Below are positions 28,458 to 37,712 of a DNA stretch of 64,000 nucleotides, in pieces. Where the stretch lies: contig CAYLLB010000010.1 in NCBI GenBank assembly GCA_964384215.1, positions 60,561 through 124,560 of the forward strand, written 5' to 3'. How positions within the stretch are numbered: position 1 is the stretch's first letter; every line of letters begins with the position of its first letter. The DNA is from JAJFUV01 sp964384215. Lineage in GTDB: Bacteria > Acidobacteriota > Terriglobia > Bryobacterales > Bryobacteraceae. The position numbers and the translations under genes were made by a program. The notes beneath the pieces were generated by a model. The model was not told the DNA's origin. It saw nothing but the letters and a program-made list of their open reading frames with translations, and did no database searches.

Positions 28458-30661
28458 AAACAATCTTTCAGATCCTGTTCGGGGCGGGCTTGACCGTAGG
28501 CGCCGGCGTGGCGCTGGGATCGCTGCTGCTCGCCCGGTTGCGCGGCGAGTTCCGCCGCATCGAGTTCGCGCTGTTCTCCTTCCTCTGCGGTTCGGCAGCT
28601 CTCAGCCTGCTGATCTTCCTTCTCGGCTCCGCGCACCTTGTCTATCGCGGCGTGCTGCAGGTGCTGGCGTTCGCGCTCATAGCAGCCGCGTTGTGGTTCA
28701 ACCGCGGCCGCCGCGGGGAGCCGCTGGAACCGTTGCCGCAGCCCTGGCTCAAACTGTTCCGGATCGGCTTCGCCGGTTACGGGATCCTGTACTTGGTTCA
28801 CGCCCTCGCGCCGGAGGCGAGCCCGGACGGGGTGGCCTACCACCTGGAGATTGTCGGCCATTACGCCCGGGCGCACGGCCTGGTGCCCATAGCCACGAAC
28901 ATGTACGCCAGCCTCTCGCAAGGCATCGAGATGCTGTTCCTGATGGCCTACACGTTCGGCCGGCACTCCGCGGCGGCGATGGTCCATTTCAGTTTCTTGA
29001 TGGCGCTGCCGCTGCTGGTGGTGAGCTACGGGCGTAGGTTCGGCTTCCCGGTCGCGGGCGCCTTCGCCGGCCTGGTGGCGTTTACGTGCCCGTTGATGGG
29101 CATCGACGGCGTCAGCGCCTATAACGACGTGGCGCTGGCCACGACGGCCTTCGGCGTCTACTACCTGCTCGAATTGTGGGACCGCAGCCGGAACCGCGGC
29201 CTGCTGCTTCTGGCGGGGTTACTGGCGGGATTCTGCTATGCGCTGAAGTATACCGGAGGCTTCGTGATCCCCGCCGCCATGGCGTTCGTTCTGTGGCGGC
29301 AGGCCCGTGCCGGACAGGGATGGCTCAAAGGACCGCTTACCGTTGCGGTTTGCTCCGCAGTGCAGGTGGCTCCGTGGATGATCAAGGATTGGATCTGGGT
29401 GAACAACCCGGTGGCTCCGTTCTACAATTCCTGGTTTCCCAATCCTTTCATCCATGTGTCCTTCGAGCACATATACCGCACGATCATGGCCAGAATGCCG
29501 GATGGCTCCAGCCGGATTGCGGGTCTGTGGGACGCGTTGATTTCAGGCCGGGAATCGCAAGGCCTCATCGGGCCGCTGTTCGCGCTGGCGCCGCTGGCTC
29601 TGCTGGCGTTGCGTCAAAAGGAAGCGAGGCGCCTGCTGGCCGCCGCGCTGGTGCTGGTGCCGGGTTACATGGGCAACTTCGGCGGCCGGTTCCTGCTTCC
29701 CTTGGTTCCTTTTGCCGCCATGGCTATGGGCCTCGGGATGTCCCGGTTCGGCCGCCTGCTTTCCTCGCTTGCGGTGCTTCAACTGATCATTTCACTTCCG
29801 GGCATTCTGCCACTTTACGCGCATCCATACGCGTGGAGACTCGATTGGCCGCCTCTGGCCGCGGCGCTGCGGTTGAAACCGGAAGCCGAGTTCCTCACTT
29901 CCCGGCTTGCGTCCTACCCCGCCGCGCGCCGCCTGGATGATGTCCTGCCGGGCGTCGAGACCATTTACGCCGGCGATCCCCCCGCTCAAGCCTATACGCG
30001 GCACCGGATTCTGGCGTCTTACATGTCGGCATTCAACCAACGGCTATCCGAGATGCTGAACACCGCGACGGTGCCGGCGGAGAAATTCCTGGCCGAATGG
30101 CAGTACCGGTTCCCTTCCCGCTCCGTCCGCCGCATCCGCGTTGTGGTGGCGAAACCGGGGCTGGCCAGCCAGTGGTGCGCGACCGAGATCCGCGCATGGA
30201 GCCTCGGCAAGGAGTTGGAACGGCAGTCCGCATGGAAACTGTCGGCGCGGCCGAATCCCTGGGATGTGCAGTTGGCTTTCGACAACAGCTACGTCACCCG
30301 CTGGTGTACGCGTCAACCGGTTTCGGCGGGCATGCACGTCGAAATCGATTTCGGCGCGCCCGTGACCCTTGACGCCGTGACGATTGAAGCCGGAATGGAC
30401 CAAACCGCCACGCTGCGCATTGAAGGTGCGGACGGGCAAGGCGGCTGGACACTGCTCTCAGACAAAGCTCAACCGGAGCCGCTCAAGAAGGTGACCGGCC
30501 TGCGGCGCGCAGCGATGGTGGAGTTCAAGGCGTGCGGCGTGCCCTACCTGCTCGTGAAGGACACCGCCGATTACGCCGAGGATTTCTGGCGTAACAAGCC
30601 ATACTGGGGTGTCACGGAAGTTTTCGAAGCCGCTGGCTACCGCCTGTACCATATCGACTGA
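28454..30661 (+). CDS. Large multi-pass membrane protein with C-terminal discoidin-like domain
   Basis: A 735-residue protein from GTG 28454. The first ~470 residues hold about ten to twelve transmembrane segments and a segment HALAPEASPDGVAYHLEIVGHY. This is the pattern of polytopic GT-C type glycosyltransferases, where a loop Asp/Glu after the first helices is catalytic. From about 575 the sequence becomes beta-rich; NSYVTRWCTRQPVSAGMHVEIDFG and AVTIEAGMDQTATLRIE resemble an F5/8-type (discoidin) carbohydrate-binding domain. A membrane-bound glycan transfer role is likely but not proven. It overlaps the upstream lipoprotein gene by 4 bases. Confidence 0.65.
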   Translation: MKTIFQILFGAGLTVGAGVALGSLLLARLRGEFRRIEFALFSFLCGSAALSLLIFLLGSAHLVYRGVLQVLAFALIAAALWFNRGRRGEPLEPLPQPWLKLFRIGFAGYGILYLVHALAPEASPDGVAYHLEIVGHYARAHGLVPIATNMYASLSQGIEMLFLMAYTFGRHSAAAMVHFSFLMALPLLVVSYGRRFGFPVAGAFAGLVAFTCPLMGIDGVSAYNDVALATTAFGVYYLLELWDRSRNRGLLLLAGLLAGFCYALKYTGGFVIPAAMAFVLWRQARAGQGWLKGPLTVAVCSAVQVAPWMIKDWIWVNNPVAPFYNSWFPNPFIHVSFEHIYRTIMARMPDGSSRIAGLWDALISGRESQGLIGPLFALAPLALLALRQKEARRLLAAALVLVPGYMGNFGGRFLLPLVPFAAMAMGLGMSRFGRLLSSLAVLQLIISLPGILPLYAHPYAWRLDWPPLAAALRLKPEAEFLTSRLASYPAARRLDDVLPGVETIYAGDPPAQAYTRHRILASYMSAFNQRLSEMLNTATVPAEKFLAEWQYRFPSRSVRRIRVVVAKPGLASQWCATEIRAWSLGKELERQSAWKLSARPNPWDVQLAFDNSYVTRWCTRQPVSAGMHVEIDFGAPVTLDAVTIEAGMDQTATLRIEGADGQGGWTLLSDKAQPEPLKKVTGLRRAAMVEFKACGVPYLLVKDTADYAEDFWRNKPYWGVTEVFEAAGYRLYHID

Positions 30662-30742
30662 ACCGGCGGCATTGCATCGCCCCGGTTGAAGGTATACTGT
30701 CCCAGACGCCGGTGGCCCGGATCTGATTAGTTGAATCGTCCT

Positions 30743-31999
30743 ATGAACGAAAATGAACCCGAGCGTTTTCCAATAAGAGTCTGGCTCATTTCCTTCCTGG
30801 GCTGGATGTTCGATTTCTATGACCTGATCCTGATCAGCTTCCTGCTGATTCCGATTGGGAAGGATCTGGGACTAAGCGTCCAGCAAGAGAGCCTGATTCT
30901 GGGCGTGGCGCTGGGCGCCTCGGGGATCGGCGGAATCGTCTTCGGCTACCTGTCCGACCGGTACGGGCGCAAACAGGTGATGACGTGGACAATCGGGTTG
31001 TACTCGCTGGGCACGGCGCTGTGCGCGTTTTCCACGGGACCGTGGAGCCTACTCTTCTTCCGCCTGCTGACGGGACTCGGGGTGGGCGGCGAATGGGCCG
31101 TGGGACACGCTCTGGTTCAGGAAGCTTCCCCAAAGCATATGCGCGGACGGGCGGCGGCGTTCCTACAGGCGGGCGAACCTCTCGGCGTGGGCCTGGCGGC
31201 CGTCACGGGACTGCTGATCACGCCGCTGATCGGGTGGCGGTGGGTGTTCGTGGCTTCGTCCGCGACGGCCGTTCTTGCATTTGTGGCACGGCGGCACCTT
31301 CCGGAATCCACGTTATGGAAGCGGCAGAGGGAGGAGCAACTCTCGCCAATCGAGGCGCTGCGGTGGATCACGCGCCACGGGTTTCTCCCGGCCCTCATCA
31401 AGGGTTGGATTCTGGGGGTCTTCAAGCTCGGCACTTACTGGACCTGTTACGTGTGGCTGCCCAGGTTCCTGCAGGACCAATTTCACCAGCCGGTGGGAAG
31501 ATCGGCGGTCTGGATCCTTACGGCGCAATCGGGACAGTTGGCCGGGATGCTGCTGTTCGGCTATGTAGCGGACCGCTACGGCCGGCGGCGGGCGTACACG
31601 GCGTACTCGTTGCTGACGGCCTGCGCCATCTACGCCCTGGCGTTCCACTGGGAGCCGTTGCTGGCGAGGCCGGGCTTCTTCTGGACGGTGATGTTCATGA
31701 TGGGCATCGGTTCGGGCTGCACGGCGGGCTTCGGCGCGTTGCTGGCCGAACTGTTCCCGACGCAGGTGCGCAATTTCGCTATGGGGACGGCCTATAATTG
31801 CGCCCGCGGAGTGCAATTCTTCGCGCCCATGGTTGTCAGCGCCTTTGTGGCCGGATATGGCGTGCGCGGGGGTCTGGGCGTGCCGCTGGTGCTGGCGCTG
31901 GCCACGGCAAGCTGGGTCTGGGTCCTTCCGGAAACCCTGCGCCGGGACTTGGCGCGAATCGCGGTGCCTTCCGGTGCGGCTTCGCGCGAGGTTCGGTAA
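30743..31999 (+). CDS. MFS transporter, sugar/organic acid:proton symporter type
   Basis: A 418-residue protein from ATG 30743 (TTG 30731 is an alternative) with twelve predicted transmembrane segments. The loop 2-3 signature GYLSDRYGRKQV and the equivalent GYVADRYGRRRA in the second half are the duplicated MFS motifs. FLGWMFDFYDLILISF in helix 1 and RLLTGLGVGGEWAVG are typical of the SHS/NanT-like branch, which moves carboxylated sugars and organic acids with protons. A substrate cannot be assigned. TATACT (30693-30698) upstream is a possible -10 box. Confidence 0.88.
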   Translation: MNENEPERFPIRVWLISFLGWMFDFYDLILISFLLIPIGKDLGLSVQQESLILGVALGASGIGGIVFGYLSDRYGRKQVMTWTIGLYSLGTALCAFSTGPWSLLFFRLLTGLGVGGEWAVGHALVQEASPKHMRGRAAAFLQAGEPLGVGLAAVTGLLITPLIGWRWVFVASSATAVLAFVARRHLPESTLWKRQREEQLSPIEALRWITRHGFLPALIKGWILGVFKLGTYWTCYVWLPRFLQDQFHQPVGRSAVWILTAQSGQLAGMLLFGYVADRYGRRRAYTAYSLLTACAIYALAFHWEPLLARPGFFWTVMFMMGIGSGCTAGFGALLAELFPTQVRNFAMGTAYNCARGVQFFAPMVVSAFVAGYGVRGGLGVPLVLALATASWVWVLPETLRRDLARIAVPSGAASREVR

Positions 32000-32142
32000 G
32001 GATGTGTTGGAAGGAACGGCAGTCAAATTTTCTCAGAAAACCCGCGTACCCCTAGCTTTCCTCCCTGCTTCCCTGTAGGATGTTAGGCGCGGCGCGGGGG
32101 GTTCGCGCCTGCCGGCGCCGACTACCTGTCAGTGAGGGAGCC

Positions 32143-32598
32143 ATGTCCAAGATCAATTGGGGACGCGTCATCGGCGGTGGTCTGCTCGCGGGTCTGGTGA
32201 TCAACGTCGTGGAATTCCTGGTGAACGGCTTGTGGCTGGCCGCTGATTGGGGAGCGGCCATGAAGGCTTTGGGCATGAGCGGCGAATACGGAACCGCTCA
32301 GGTAGTGGTCTTCAATCTCTGGGGCTTCGCCATGGGGATCTTCGCGGTGTGGCTGTATGCTGCCATCCGAACAAGATATGGCCCCGGTCCAAGGACGGCT
32401 TATACGGCGGCAGTGGCGACGTGGGTGCCCGGGTATCTGATGGCGAACATCCCGCCGGCTGTGCTAGGCATGTTTCCGGTGCGGCTGATGCTCATAGGCA
32501 TCGCCACTGGACTGATCGAGGTGATCCTGGGAACGCAATTGGGTGCGTCGTTTTACAAGGAAGGCGAAGCCCCCGTAACCAAGGTCGCCGGGACTTAG
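32143..32598 (+). CDS. Small integral membrane protein of unknown function
   Basis: A 151-residue protein from ATG 32143 with GAGGGAG upstream. Four hydrophobic segments are visible (about 6-27, 55-77, 88-108 and 115-135), each rich in Gly/Ala. Short polar loops include RTRYGPGPRTAY. It resembles small DUF-type membrane proteins common in acidobacteria, and I cannot name the family. The 143-base gap upstream contains a GC-rich hairpin (AGGCGCG / CGCGCCT, 32085-32110) that could be part of its leader. Confidence 0.6.
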   Translation: MSKINWGRVIGGGLLAGLVINVVEFLVNGLWLAADWGAAMKALGMSGEYGTAQVVVFNLWGFAMGIFAVWLYAAIRTRYGPGPRTAYTAAVATWVPGYLMANIPPAVLGMFPVRLMLIGIATGLIEVILGTQLGASFYKEGEAPVTKVAGT

Positions 32599-32642
32599 GC
32601 CGAACCGGCAACAGGTGGCGGAGCGGACCCGGGGTGGTGTAG

Positions 32643-32648
32643 TATAAA
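32643..32648 (+). promoter_or_regulatory. Candidate -10 box of the rplU-rpmA message
   Basis: TATAAA, extended to TATAAATA, lies 88 bases upstream of rplU in a 137-base gene-free gap. It would give a leader of about 80 bases ending in the AGAGGA ribosome-binding site at 32727. No good -35 box is visible. I see no obvious known r-protein leader structure. Confidence 0.35.
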
Positions 32649-32735
32649 TACTTGCGGCTCATGGCGCGCGCGTGTGTAGGTGTGCGTCCCCTGTAAGCAG
32701 CCTTCCGGTAGACCAACAAGTCAAAGAGGATCGTT

Positions 32736-33047
32736 ATGTACGCTGTGATTGAAACGGGCGGGAAGCAGTATCGCGTGGCGCCCGGCGACACTATCGAAGT
32801 GGAAACGCTCAAAGGCGATGTCGGCGCCGCCGTCGAGTTCGACAAGGTTCTCGCGGTGGTGAAAGGCCCGGAAGAGGTGGTTGCGGGTCCGGCGCTTGCC
32901 AGCGCGAAGGTCAAGGCGACCATCACGGCGCACGGCCGGGGCGACAAGGTTCTGGTCTTCAAGTTTCGCCGCAAGAAGCAGTACAAGCGGACCATCGGGC
33001 ACCGGCAGAACTTCACGCAGGTGAAGGTGGACGAGATCGTCGCGTAG
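32736..33047 (+). CDS. rplU: 50S ribosomal protein L21
   Basis: 103 residues, the usual length of bL21. The N-terminal MYAVIETGGKQYRVAPGD and the C-terminal VFKFRRKKQYKRTIGHRQNFTQV are diagnostic. It binds 23S rRNA in the large subunit. AGAGGAT is the ribosome-binding site. rpmA follows after 12 bases in the conserved rplU-rpmA-obgE order. Confidence 0.99.
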   Translation: MYAVIETGGKQYRVAPGDTIEVETLKGDVGAAVEFDKVLAVVKGPEEVVAGPALASAKVKATITAHGRGDKVLVFKFRRKKQYKRTIGHRQNFTQVKVDEIVA

Positions 33048-33059
33048 AGGGAGTGCGGC

Positions 33060-33317
33060 ATGGCACATAAAAAAGGTTTAGGAAGTTCGCGCAATGGCCG
33101 CGATTCGAATGCGCAGCGGCTGGGTGTGAAGGTGTTCGGCGGCCAGACGGTTCCCGGCGGCTCTATTCTGGTCCGGCAGCGCGGGACCAAGATCAAGCCG
33201 GGCGAGAACGTCGGGCTTGGCAAGGACGACACGTTGTTTGCCCGCGTTGGCGGCGTGGTCGAGTATCGCGACCGGGGCCGTCACGGCAAGTTCGTGAGCG
33301 TTAAGGTCGCGTCCTAG
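33060..33317 (+). CDS. rpmA: 50S ribosomal protein L27
   Basis: 85 residues with the canonical N-terminus MAHKKGLGSSRNGRDSNAQR, then LGVKVFGGQ and GSILVRQRGTKIKPG. There is no cleavable N-terminal extension of the Firmicutes type. bL27 reaches the peptidyl-transferase centre. It is cotranscribed with rplU and followed by a hairpin that may end or attenuate transcription before obgE. Confidence 0.99.
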   Translation: MAHKKGLGSSRNGRDSNAQRLGVKVFGGQTVPGGSILVRQRGTKIKPGENVGLGKDDTLFARVGGVVEYRDRGRHGKFVSVKVAS

Positions 33318-33349
33318 ACGCCCGCGGAAGAACCAGAGTTTTCAAATGA

Positions 33350-33378
33350 GGCCGCCGCCTGAAATGTGGCGGCCTTTT
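33350..33378 (+). terminator. Terminator-like hairpin between rpmA and obgE
   Basis: The perfect 7-bp stem GGCCGCC (33350-33356) / GGCGGCC (33368-33374) has an 11-base loop and is followed directly by TTTTCT. Structure and T-run fit an intrinsic terminator. It ends only 2 bases before the obgE ATG, so it may act as an attenuator or block ribosome access. It may be incomplete as a terminator because the T-run is short. Confidence 0.55.
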
Positions 33379-33380
33379 CT

Positions 33381-34397
33381 ATGTTCATCGACGAGGCAAG
33401 AGTTTATGTGAAGGCGGGCGACGGCGGCAACGGCTGCCTGGCGTTCCGGCGGGAGAAGTATGTCCCGCACGGCGGCCCGAGCGGCGGCGACGGCGGCCGC
33501 GGCGGTGACGTCGTTTTTGTCGCCAGCATCCACCACAACACCCTGCTTCACTTCCGCTTCAATCCCGAACACAAGGCCCAGCGCGGACGCCACGGCGAAG
33601 GCAGCAACAAGACCGGCCGCGACGGCGCGTCCATTGAAGTCCCCGTACCCGTGGGCACGGTGGTCTTCGACGAGGCCACCGGCGAAATGGTTCACGACTT
33701 CGCCACCCCCGGCGAACGTTTCGTCATCGCCCGCGGGGGACGGGGCGGCCGGGGCAACGCGCGCTTCGCCACTTCCACGCACCAGGCGCCTACCGAACAC
33801 GAACCGGGCCATCCGGGCGAAGAGTTTCACCTGCGCCTGGAACTGAAGTTGCTCGCCGACGTCGGTCTGGTGGGTTTCCCGAACGCGGGCAAGTCTACGC
33901 TGATCTCGCGGATCTCGGCGGCGCGGCCCAAAATTGCCGACTACCCGTTCACAACTCTCGAACCGAATCTCGGTGTGGTCGATGCGGGCGATGGGCGCAC
34001 CTTCGTGGTGGCGGACATCCCCGGCCTGATCGAAGGCGCGCACCAAGGCTCGGGTCTCGGAATTCAGTTTCTGCGCCACGTTGAGCGTACGCACCTGCTC
34101 GTCCACCTGGTGGATGTGTCGGAAGCCACCGGCCGCGACCCGGTGAACGATTTTGAGGTCATCATGCGCGAATTGGCCAGTTTCAGCCCGGAGATGGCGG
34201 CCAAGCCCATGCTGCTGGTGGCGGCAAAGATCGACGTCGCGCAGGACTCCGCGCGCGTGGAAGCTCTCGAGCAACTGGCGGCCGCGCGAAACCTGGAATT
34301 CTTCAAGCTTTCAAGCGTCACCGGGCAGGGCGTCGAAGCGCTGAAGCACCGCATGGGCGACATCTGCCTTGCGCCGCAGGCGCCTCCCTCCGAGTAA
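33381..34397 (+). CDS. obgE: GTPase Obg/CgtA
   Basis: A 338-residue protein from ATG 33381. The Gly-rich OBG fold (1-158) starts with MFIDEARVYVKAGDGGNGC and includes the GGPSGGDGGRGGDV and RGGRGGRGNARF repeats. The G domain has G1 GFPNAGKST near 166, switch II DIPGLIEGAHQGSGLG, and an AAKIDVAQ element in the G4 position, where the canonical NKxD is replaced by AAKID. The short C-terminus has no TGS-like tail. The protein assists 50S assembly and stress control. There is no Shine-Dalgarno sequence next to this ATG; the alternative GTG 33366 would add five atypical residues. Confidence 0.97.
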   Translation: MFIDEARVYVKAGDGGNGCLAFRREKYVPHGGPSGGDGGRGGDVVFVASIHHNTLLHFRFNPEHKAQRGRHGEGSNKTGRDGASIEVPVPVGTVVFDEATGEMVHDFATPGERFVIARGGRGGRGNARFATSTHQAPTEHEPGHPGEEFHLRLELKLLADVGLVGFPNAGKSTLISRISAARPKIADYPFTTLEPNLGVVDAGDGRTFVVADIPGLIEGAHQGSGLGIQFLRHVERTHLLVHLVDVSEATGRDPVNDFEVIMRELASFSPEMAAKPMLLVAAKIDVAQDSARVEALEQLAAARNLEFFKLSSVTGQGVEALKHRMGDICLAPQAPPSE

Positions 34398-34411
34398 GCC
34401 GCGACTCCTCG

Positions 34412-34424
34412 GTTTACTGTAAAC
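34412..34424. promoter_or_regulatory. 13-bp palindrome upstream of the GH20-like gene
   Basis: GTTTAC-T-GTAAAC is a perfect inverted repeat with a single-base centre, 20 bases upstream of the ATG at 34445 and before the GAGGAG ribosome-binding site. It could be an operator for a LacI- or GntR-type factor. I saw no second copy in the window, so this is weak evidence. Confidence 0.3.
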
Positions 34425-34444
34425 TTGTCCACTGAGGAGATTCC

Positions 34445-35497
34445 ATGAAGACTGCTCTTTGCTGTCTCCTGTCGTGCGCGGCGGCCGTGATGGCGCAATC
34501 CTTGCCTGTGCGCGGCCTGCATTTGAGGGCACCTCTTGCCGAGGAAATGCCCCTGACCGAGAAATTCATCCGCGAGGTACTGCCCAAGGAAGGCGTGAAC
34601 GTTCTGGTCATGGCTTTTGGTTACCGGTATCAGTACACCAAGCATCCCGAGGTGGTGGACAAGGATCCCCTCAGCCGCGACGACATCAAGCGCCTTGTGG
34701 CGGCCTGCCGCGAGGCGAACGTCAAGCTGATCCCGCAGATCAACATGCTCGGACATCAATCCTGGGGAAAAGAGACGTCCCCGCTGCTGCGTGCACATCC
34801 GGAGTTCGACGAGACTCCCGGCGCTTACCCGGACAACCAGGGCATCTACTGCCGCAGCTACTGCCCGCTTCATCCGCAAGTGCACGCCGTCGTTTTCGAC
34901 CTCATTGACGAACTCTCCGAAGTTTGCGAATCGGATGCCTTCCACGTCGGTATGGATGAAGTGTTTCTGTTAGGCGAGGAGCAGTGCCCGCGCTGCCGCG
35001 GGCGCAACAAGGCCGAGTTGTTTGCTGGCGAAGTGCGCACGCTGCGGGACCACCTCGCGGCCTCCAACCGCACGATGTGGATGTGGGGCGACCGGTTCCT
35101 GGACGCTGCCACCACCGGTTGCGGCAAGTGGGAGGCGGCCGAGAACGGGACCGCACCGGCTCTGGCAGCTGTCCCGAAAGACATCGTCATCGCGGACTGG
35201 CATTACGAAGCTGCCCACCCGACGGCCCCTTACTTCGCGCTGCAGGGCTTCCGCGTTGTCAGCTCGCCGTGGCGCAAGGCCGGCGTGGCTTTGCGGCAAG
35301 TGGACACCATCCGCCTGGCGCGCATGAATTCGAGTCCGGTTGTGGCCTCGCGCATGCTCGGCGTGCTTCACACCACCTGGTGCGGTGTCGGCGCTTTCGT
35401 GCGCGCTTATTACGGCGAGAAGGAAGAGGACCAACGGGCGCTCGAATCGGCCATGGCCTTCAAAGCGTTGTTCGCGGAACTGCGCAAGCAGCCTTGA
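34445..35497 (+). CDS. Secreted GH20-like glycoside hydrolase (beta-N-acetylhexosaminidase type)
   Basis: A 350-residue protein with a Sec signal peptide (ALCCLLSCAAAVMAQS) and a TIM barrel. VKLIPQINMLGHQSWGKE is the strand-3 region with a conserved His. The catalytic Asp-Glu pair lies in AFHVGMDEVFL near residues 171-172. A Trp-rich MWMWGDRFLD motif follows. This arrangement matches GH20 enzymes, which use substrate-assisted catalysis on N-acetylhexosaminides. It is shorter than typical GH20 proteins because the N-terminal GH20b domain is missing. The last 38 bases overlap the convergent membrane protein gene. Confidence 0.75.
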   Translation: MKTALCCLLSCAAAVMAQSLPVRGLHLRAPLAEEMPLTEKFIREVLPKEGVNVLVMAFGYRYQYTKHPEVVDKDPLSRDDIKRLVAACREANVKLIPQINMLGHQSWGKETSPLLRAHPEFDETPGAYPDNQGIYCRSYCPLHPQVHAVVFDLIDELSEVCESDAFHVGMDEVFLLGEEQCPRCRGRNKAELFAGEVRTLRDHLAASNRTMWMWGDRFLDAATTGCGKWEAAENGTAPALAAVPKDIVIADWHYEAAHPTAPYFALQGFRVVSSPWRKAGVALRQVDTIRLARMNSSPVVASRMLGVLHTTWCGVGAFVRAYYGEKEEDQRALESAMAFKALFAELRKQP

Positions 35498-37712
35498 GAC
35501 CACGCCGCGCCCACCAGCACGCGAGCAGGGCCGGCGGCAGATCGATGATCGCGATGAGGGCCGCGGTCTTGAGGAAGCCGTAAACGGGAATCAGCCAGGC
35601 GCCGATCGAGAGCGCGCCGGCACAGGCGCCCACCAAGTCCCAGGCGTAAAGCGCGCCCGCGCCGCCGGACGCATCCGCCGTTGTGAAATAGACGCGGCTG
35701 GCCACCGGGAACTGCCACCCGCCGAGCACTCCCGAGAGCGCCGCGAGCCCCGGGAACAGGATCTGGCTTCCCACGAACGCGCTCCCGGCGTTCCCCGCCC
35801 GCGAGAGCGCTGCCATAGCGGCCACCAGCGCAACCGCGGACACGACCGCGATCCAACCAATGCAGGCGAGAACGAGCGCCGGTCCTTTCTCCGTCTTCAA
35901 TGCGCGCCAACTGCCCAGTGCCATGCCGCCCATGAACGCGCCCACTACGACCGCGAGTTCCTTGTACACCACGCCGTAAACGGCCTGGTAGCCGAGCAGC
36001 ACCAACAATTCGAGCCCCATCATGGTGAAGCCCATGGACGCCACCGCGCAAGAAGCCACGCCGCGGTGCTCGCCCGGCATGCGGGCCGCGGCCAGTACGA
36101 TCAGGAACATGGCCGCCGCGGCGGTGCCGGCCAATGTCGTGAACGGAATGTCGGCGAGCCGCTCCAGCATTTCCGCGGCTCGATCATGAAACTGAGCACT
36201 CCACAGGATGGCGTTGTAGTAGTAGGCCAGCGGAGAGAAATCGCGGTTCACCGGTGTGGAGTCCTGCGGCCGGATGGCCAGGCCCAGTTGCAGCACGCGG
36301 TCCTCGGTGAGCCGGAATGGGATGTCGAACTCGCTCACGTACTGCGTCTGGAGACGCCGCGCTTTCAGCCGCGCGACGAGCGTCCGCGGATCCGCCACCA
36401 GCGGCGCGCGGCGGTTGGCGGCAAAGAAGTGCATGGAAGCGCCGGGATACGCCATCACCTGCAGGAACGCCTGCCGCAATGTTTTGTTGATGGAGCGCAA
36501 GAAGGCCGCGCGCCGCGGGCTGATATAGTTTTCTCCGCCGGCCAGGCGGAACGAAAACACGCCCGTGGCCGTGAGATGCCGCGCCGCCTCGCGGAAGAAC
36601 TCGAGCGTGTAGAAGCGGTTGAGCTGCGCCGTCTGCGGATCGGGCAGGTCGACGATGATAACGTCGAACTTTCGCTGCGTGCCCTTGAGCCACAGCCTGG
36701 CGTCGGCCGCATGCATGATCACTCGCTCATGGTGCGGGAAATCGAAATACCGTGCGGCGAGGCGAAGCACCGCCGGATCGAGTTCCACGCAGTCCACGCG
36801 CTCCAGGCTGGGGTGCTTCAACGCTTCCCGGATCGCTCCGCCGGCCGCGCCGCCAATCATGAGCAGCGACTTCGGTTCCACATGTTGCAGCAGCGCGAAA
36901 TGCACGGCGTCCTCGGCCGAGGCGGCATCCTCCGCGCTGGCGGCGGCCAGGCCGTTTTCGTAAAGCGTGCGCGCCGCGCCATGCGCGACCACGGCCAGGT
37001 TGGCGTAAGGTGAGTTCTCGGTCGCCACCACCGGCCAGCCTCGCCACAATTGGCCGAGCGATGTGCGCACCAGCACGGGCGCCGCCGCGAACAGCCCCAC
37101 CGCCAGCGCCGCGGCCAGGCCCGCGCTTATGAGCCGGCGCCGGCGTGCCAACAGCGCCGCGGCAGTCAGAAGGTTCAAACCGGCTCCGATGACGGCGACC
37201 GTCATCGAATCGAAGCGGCCCACCAGCCAGAACCCCGTCACGCATCCGCCCACCAGCGCGCCCATGGCTTCGAGCAGGTATACCCGCCCGCCGGCCACGC
37301 TCACCGCGGCGCCATACTCGCCCGACCACGCGCGGATGCCGGTGGCGAACAGAGCGCCCGAGAGCGTGCAGAACACGCTGAGCGTCGCGAGCGCGGCCGC
37401 CAGCGAGAGCGAGGGTGCGAGCGATTCGCCGGGCACCACCCCAAGAACGGCGCGCAGCGACCGGATGGCGAAAACGGTGACGGGCAGCGACAACCCGCTT
37501 AGGATCTCAAACACGATCAGACGCTGCACAGAATCGGTGGCGGGGGCGCGTCCGGCCCACGCGCTGCCCAGCGCGGTCCAGGCGAGCCAGGCGGCCAGCG
37601 CCAGCGCGATGGTGATTTCGTTCCCCTGGAACACCACCAGAAGCTCGCGCAGGAACACCGTCTGCGCCAGCACTGCGGCGAATCCGACCAGGGCTAAAGC
37701 GGCGCTCAGCAC
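35460..37712 (-). CDS. Membrane-embedded spermidine-synthase-like protein
   Basis: About 750 residues from GTG 37712; the frame is open to 37802 but would cover the divergent gene's start. Seven or so transmembrane segments come first (from VLSAALALVGFAAVLAQTVFLREL). A spermidine-synthase-like methyltransferase-fold domain follows at about 250-470, with LMIGGAAGGAIREAL, CVELDPAVLRLAARYF and IIVDLPDPQT. Six or more further transmembrane segments close the protein. The Asp of VELDP corresponds to the nucleotide-binding Asp. Bacterial fusions of this type are common but uncharacterised, and polyamine synthesis is not proven. Confidence 0.8.
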   Translation of the reverse strand: MLSAALALVGFAAVLAQTVFLRELLVVFQGNEITIALALAAWLAWTALGSAWAGRAPATDSVQRLIVFEILSGLSLPVTVFAIRSLRAVLGVVPGESLAPSLSLAAALATLSVFCTLSGALFATGIRAWSGEYGAAVSVAGGRVYLLEAMGALVGGCVTGFWLVGRFDSMTVAVIGAGLNLLTAAALLARRRRLISAGLAAALAVGLFAAAPVLVRTSLGQLWRGWPVVATENSPYANLAVVAHGAARTLYENGLAAASAEDAASAEDAVHFALLQHVEPKSLLMIGGAAGGAIREALKHPSLERVDCVELDPAVLRLAARYFDFPHHERVIMHAADARLWLKGTQRKFDVIIVDLPDPQTAQLNRFYTLEFFREAARHLTATGVFSFRLAGGENYISPRRAAFLRSINKTLRQAFLQVMAYPGASMHFFAANRRAPLVADPRTLVARLKARRLQTQYVSEFDIPFRLTEDRVLQLGLAIRPQDSTPVNRDFSPLAYYYNAILWSAQFHDRAAEMLERLADIPFTTLAGTAAAAMFLIVLAAARMPGEHRGVASCAVASMGFTMMGLELLVLLGYQAVYGVVYKELAVVVGAFMGGMALGSWRALKTEKGPALVLACIGWIAVVSAVALVAAMAALSRAGNAGSAFVGSQILFPGLAALSGVLGGWQFPVASRVYFTTADASGGAGALYAWDLVGACAGALSIGAWLIPVYGFLKTAALIAIIDLPPALLACWWARRGLKAACAVPRTTL

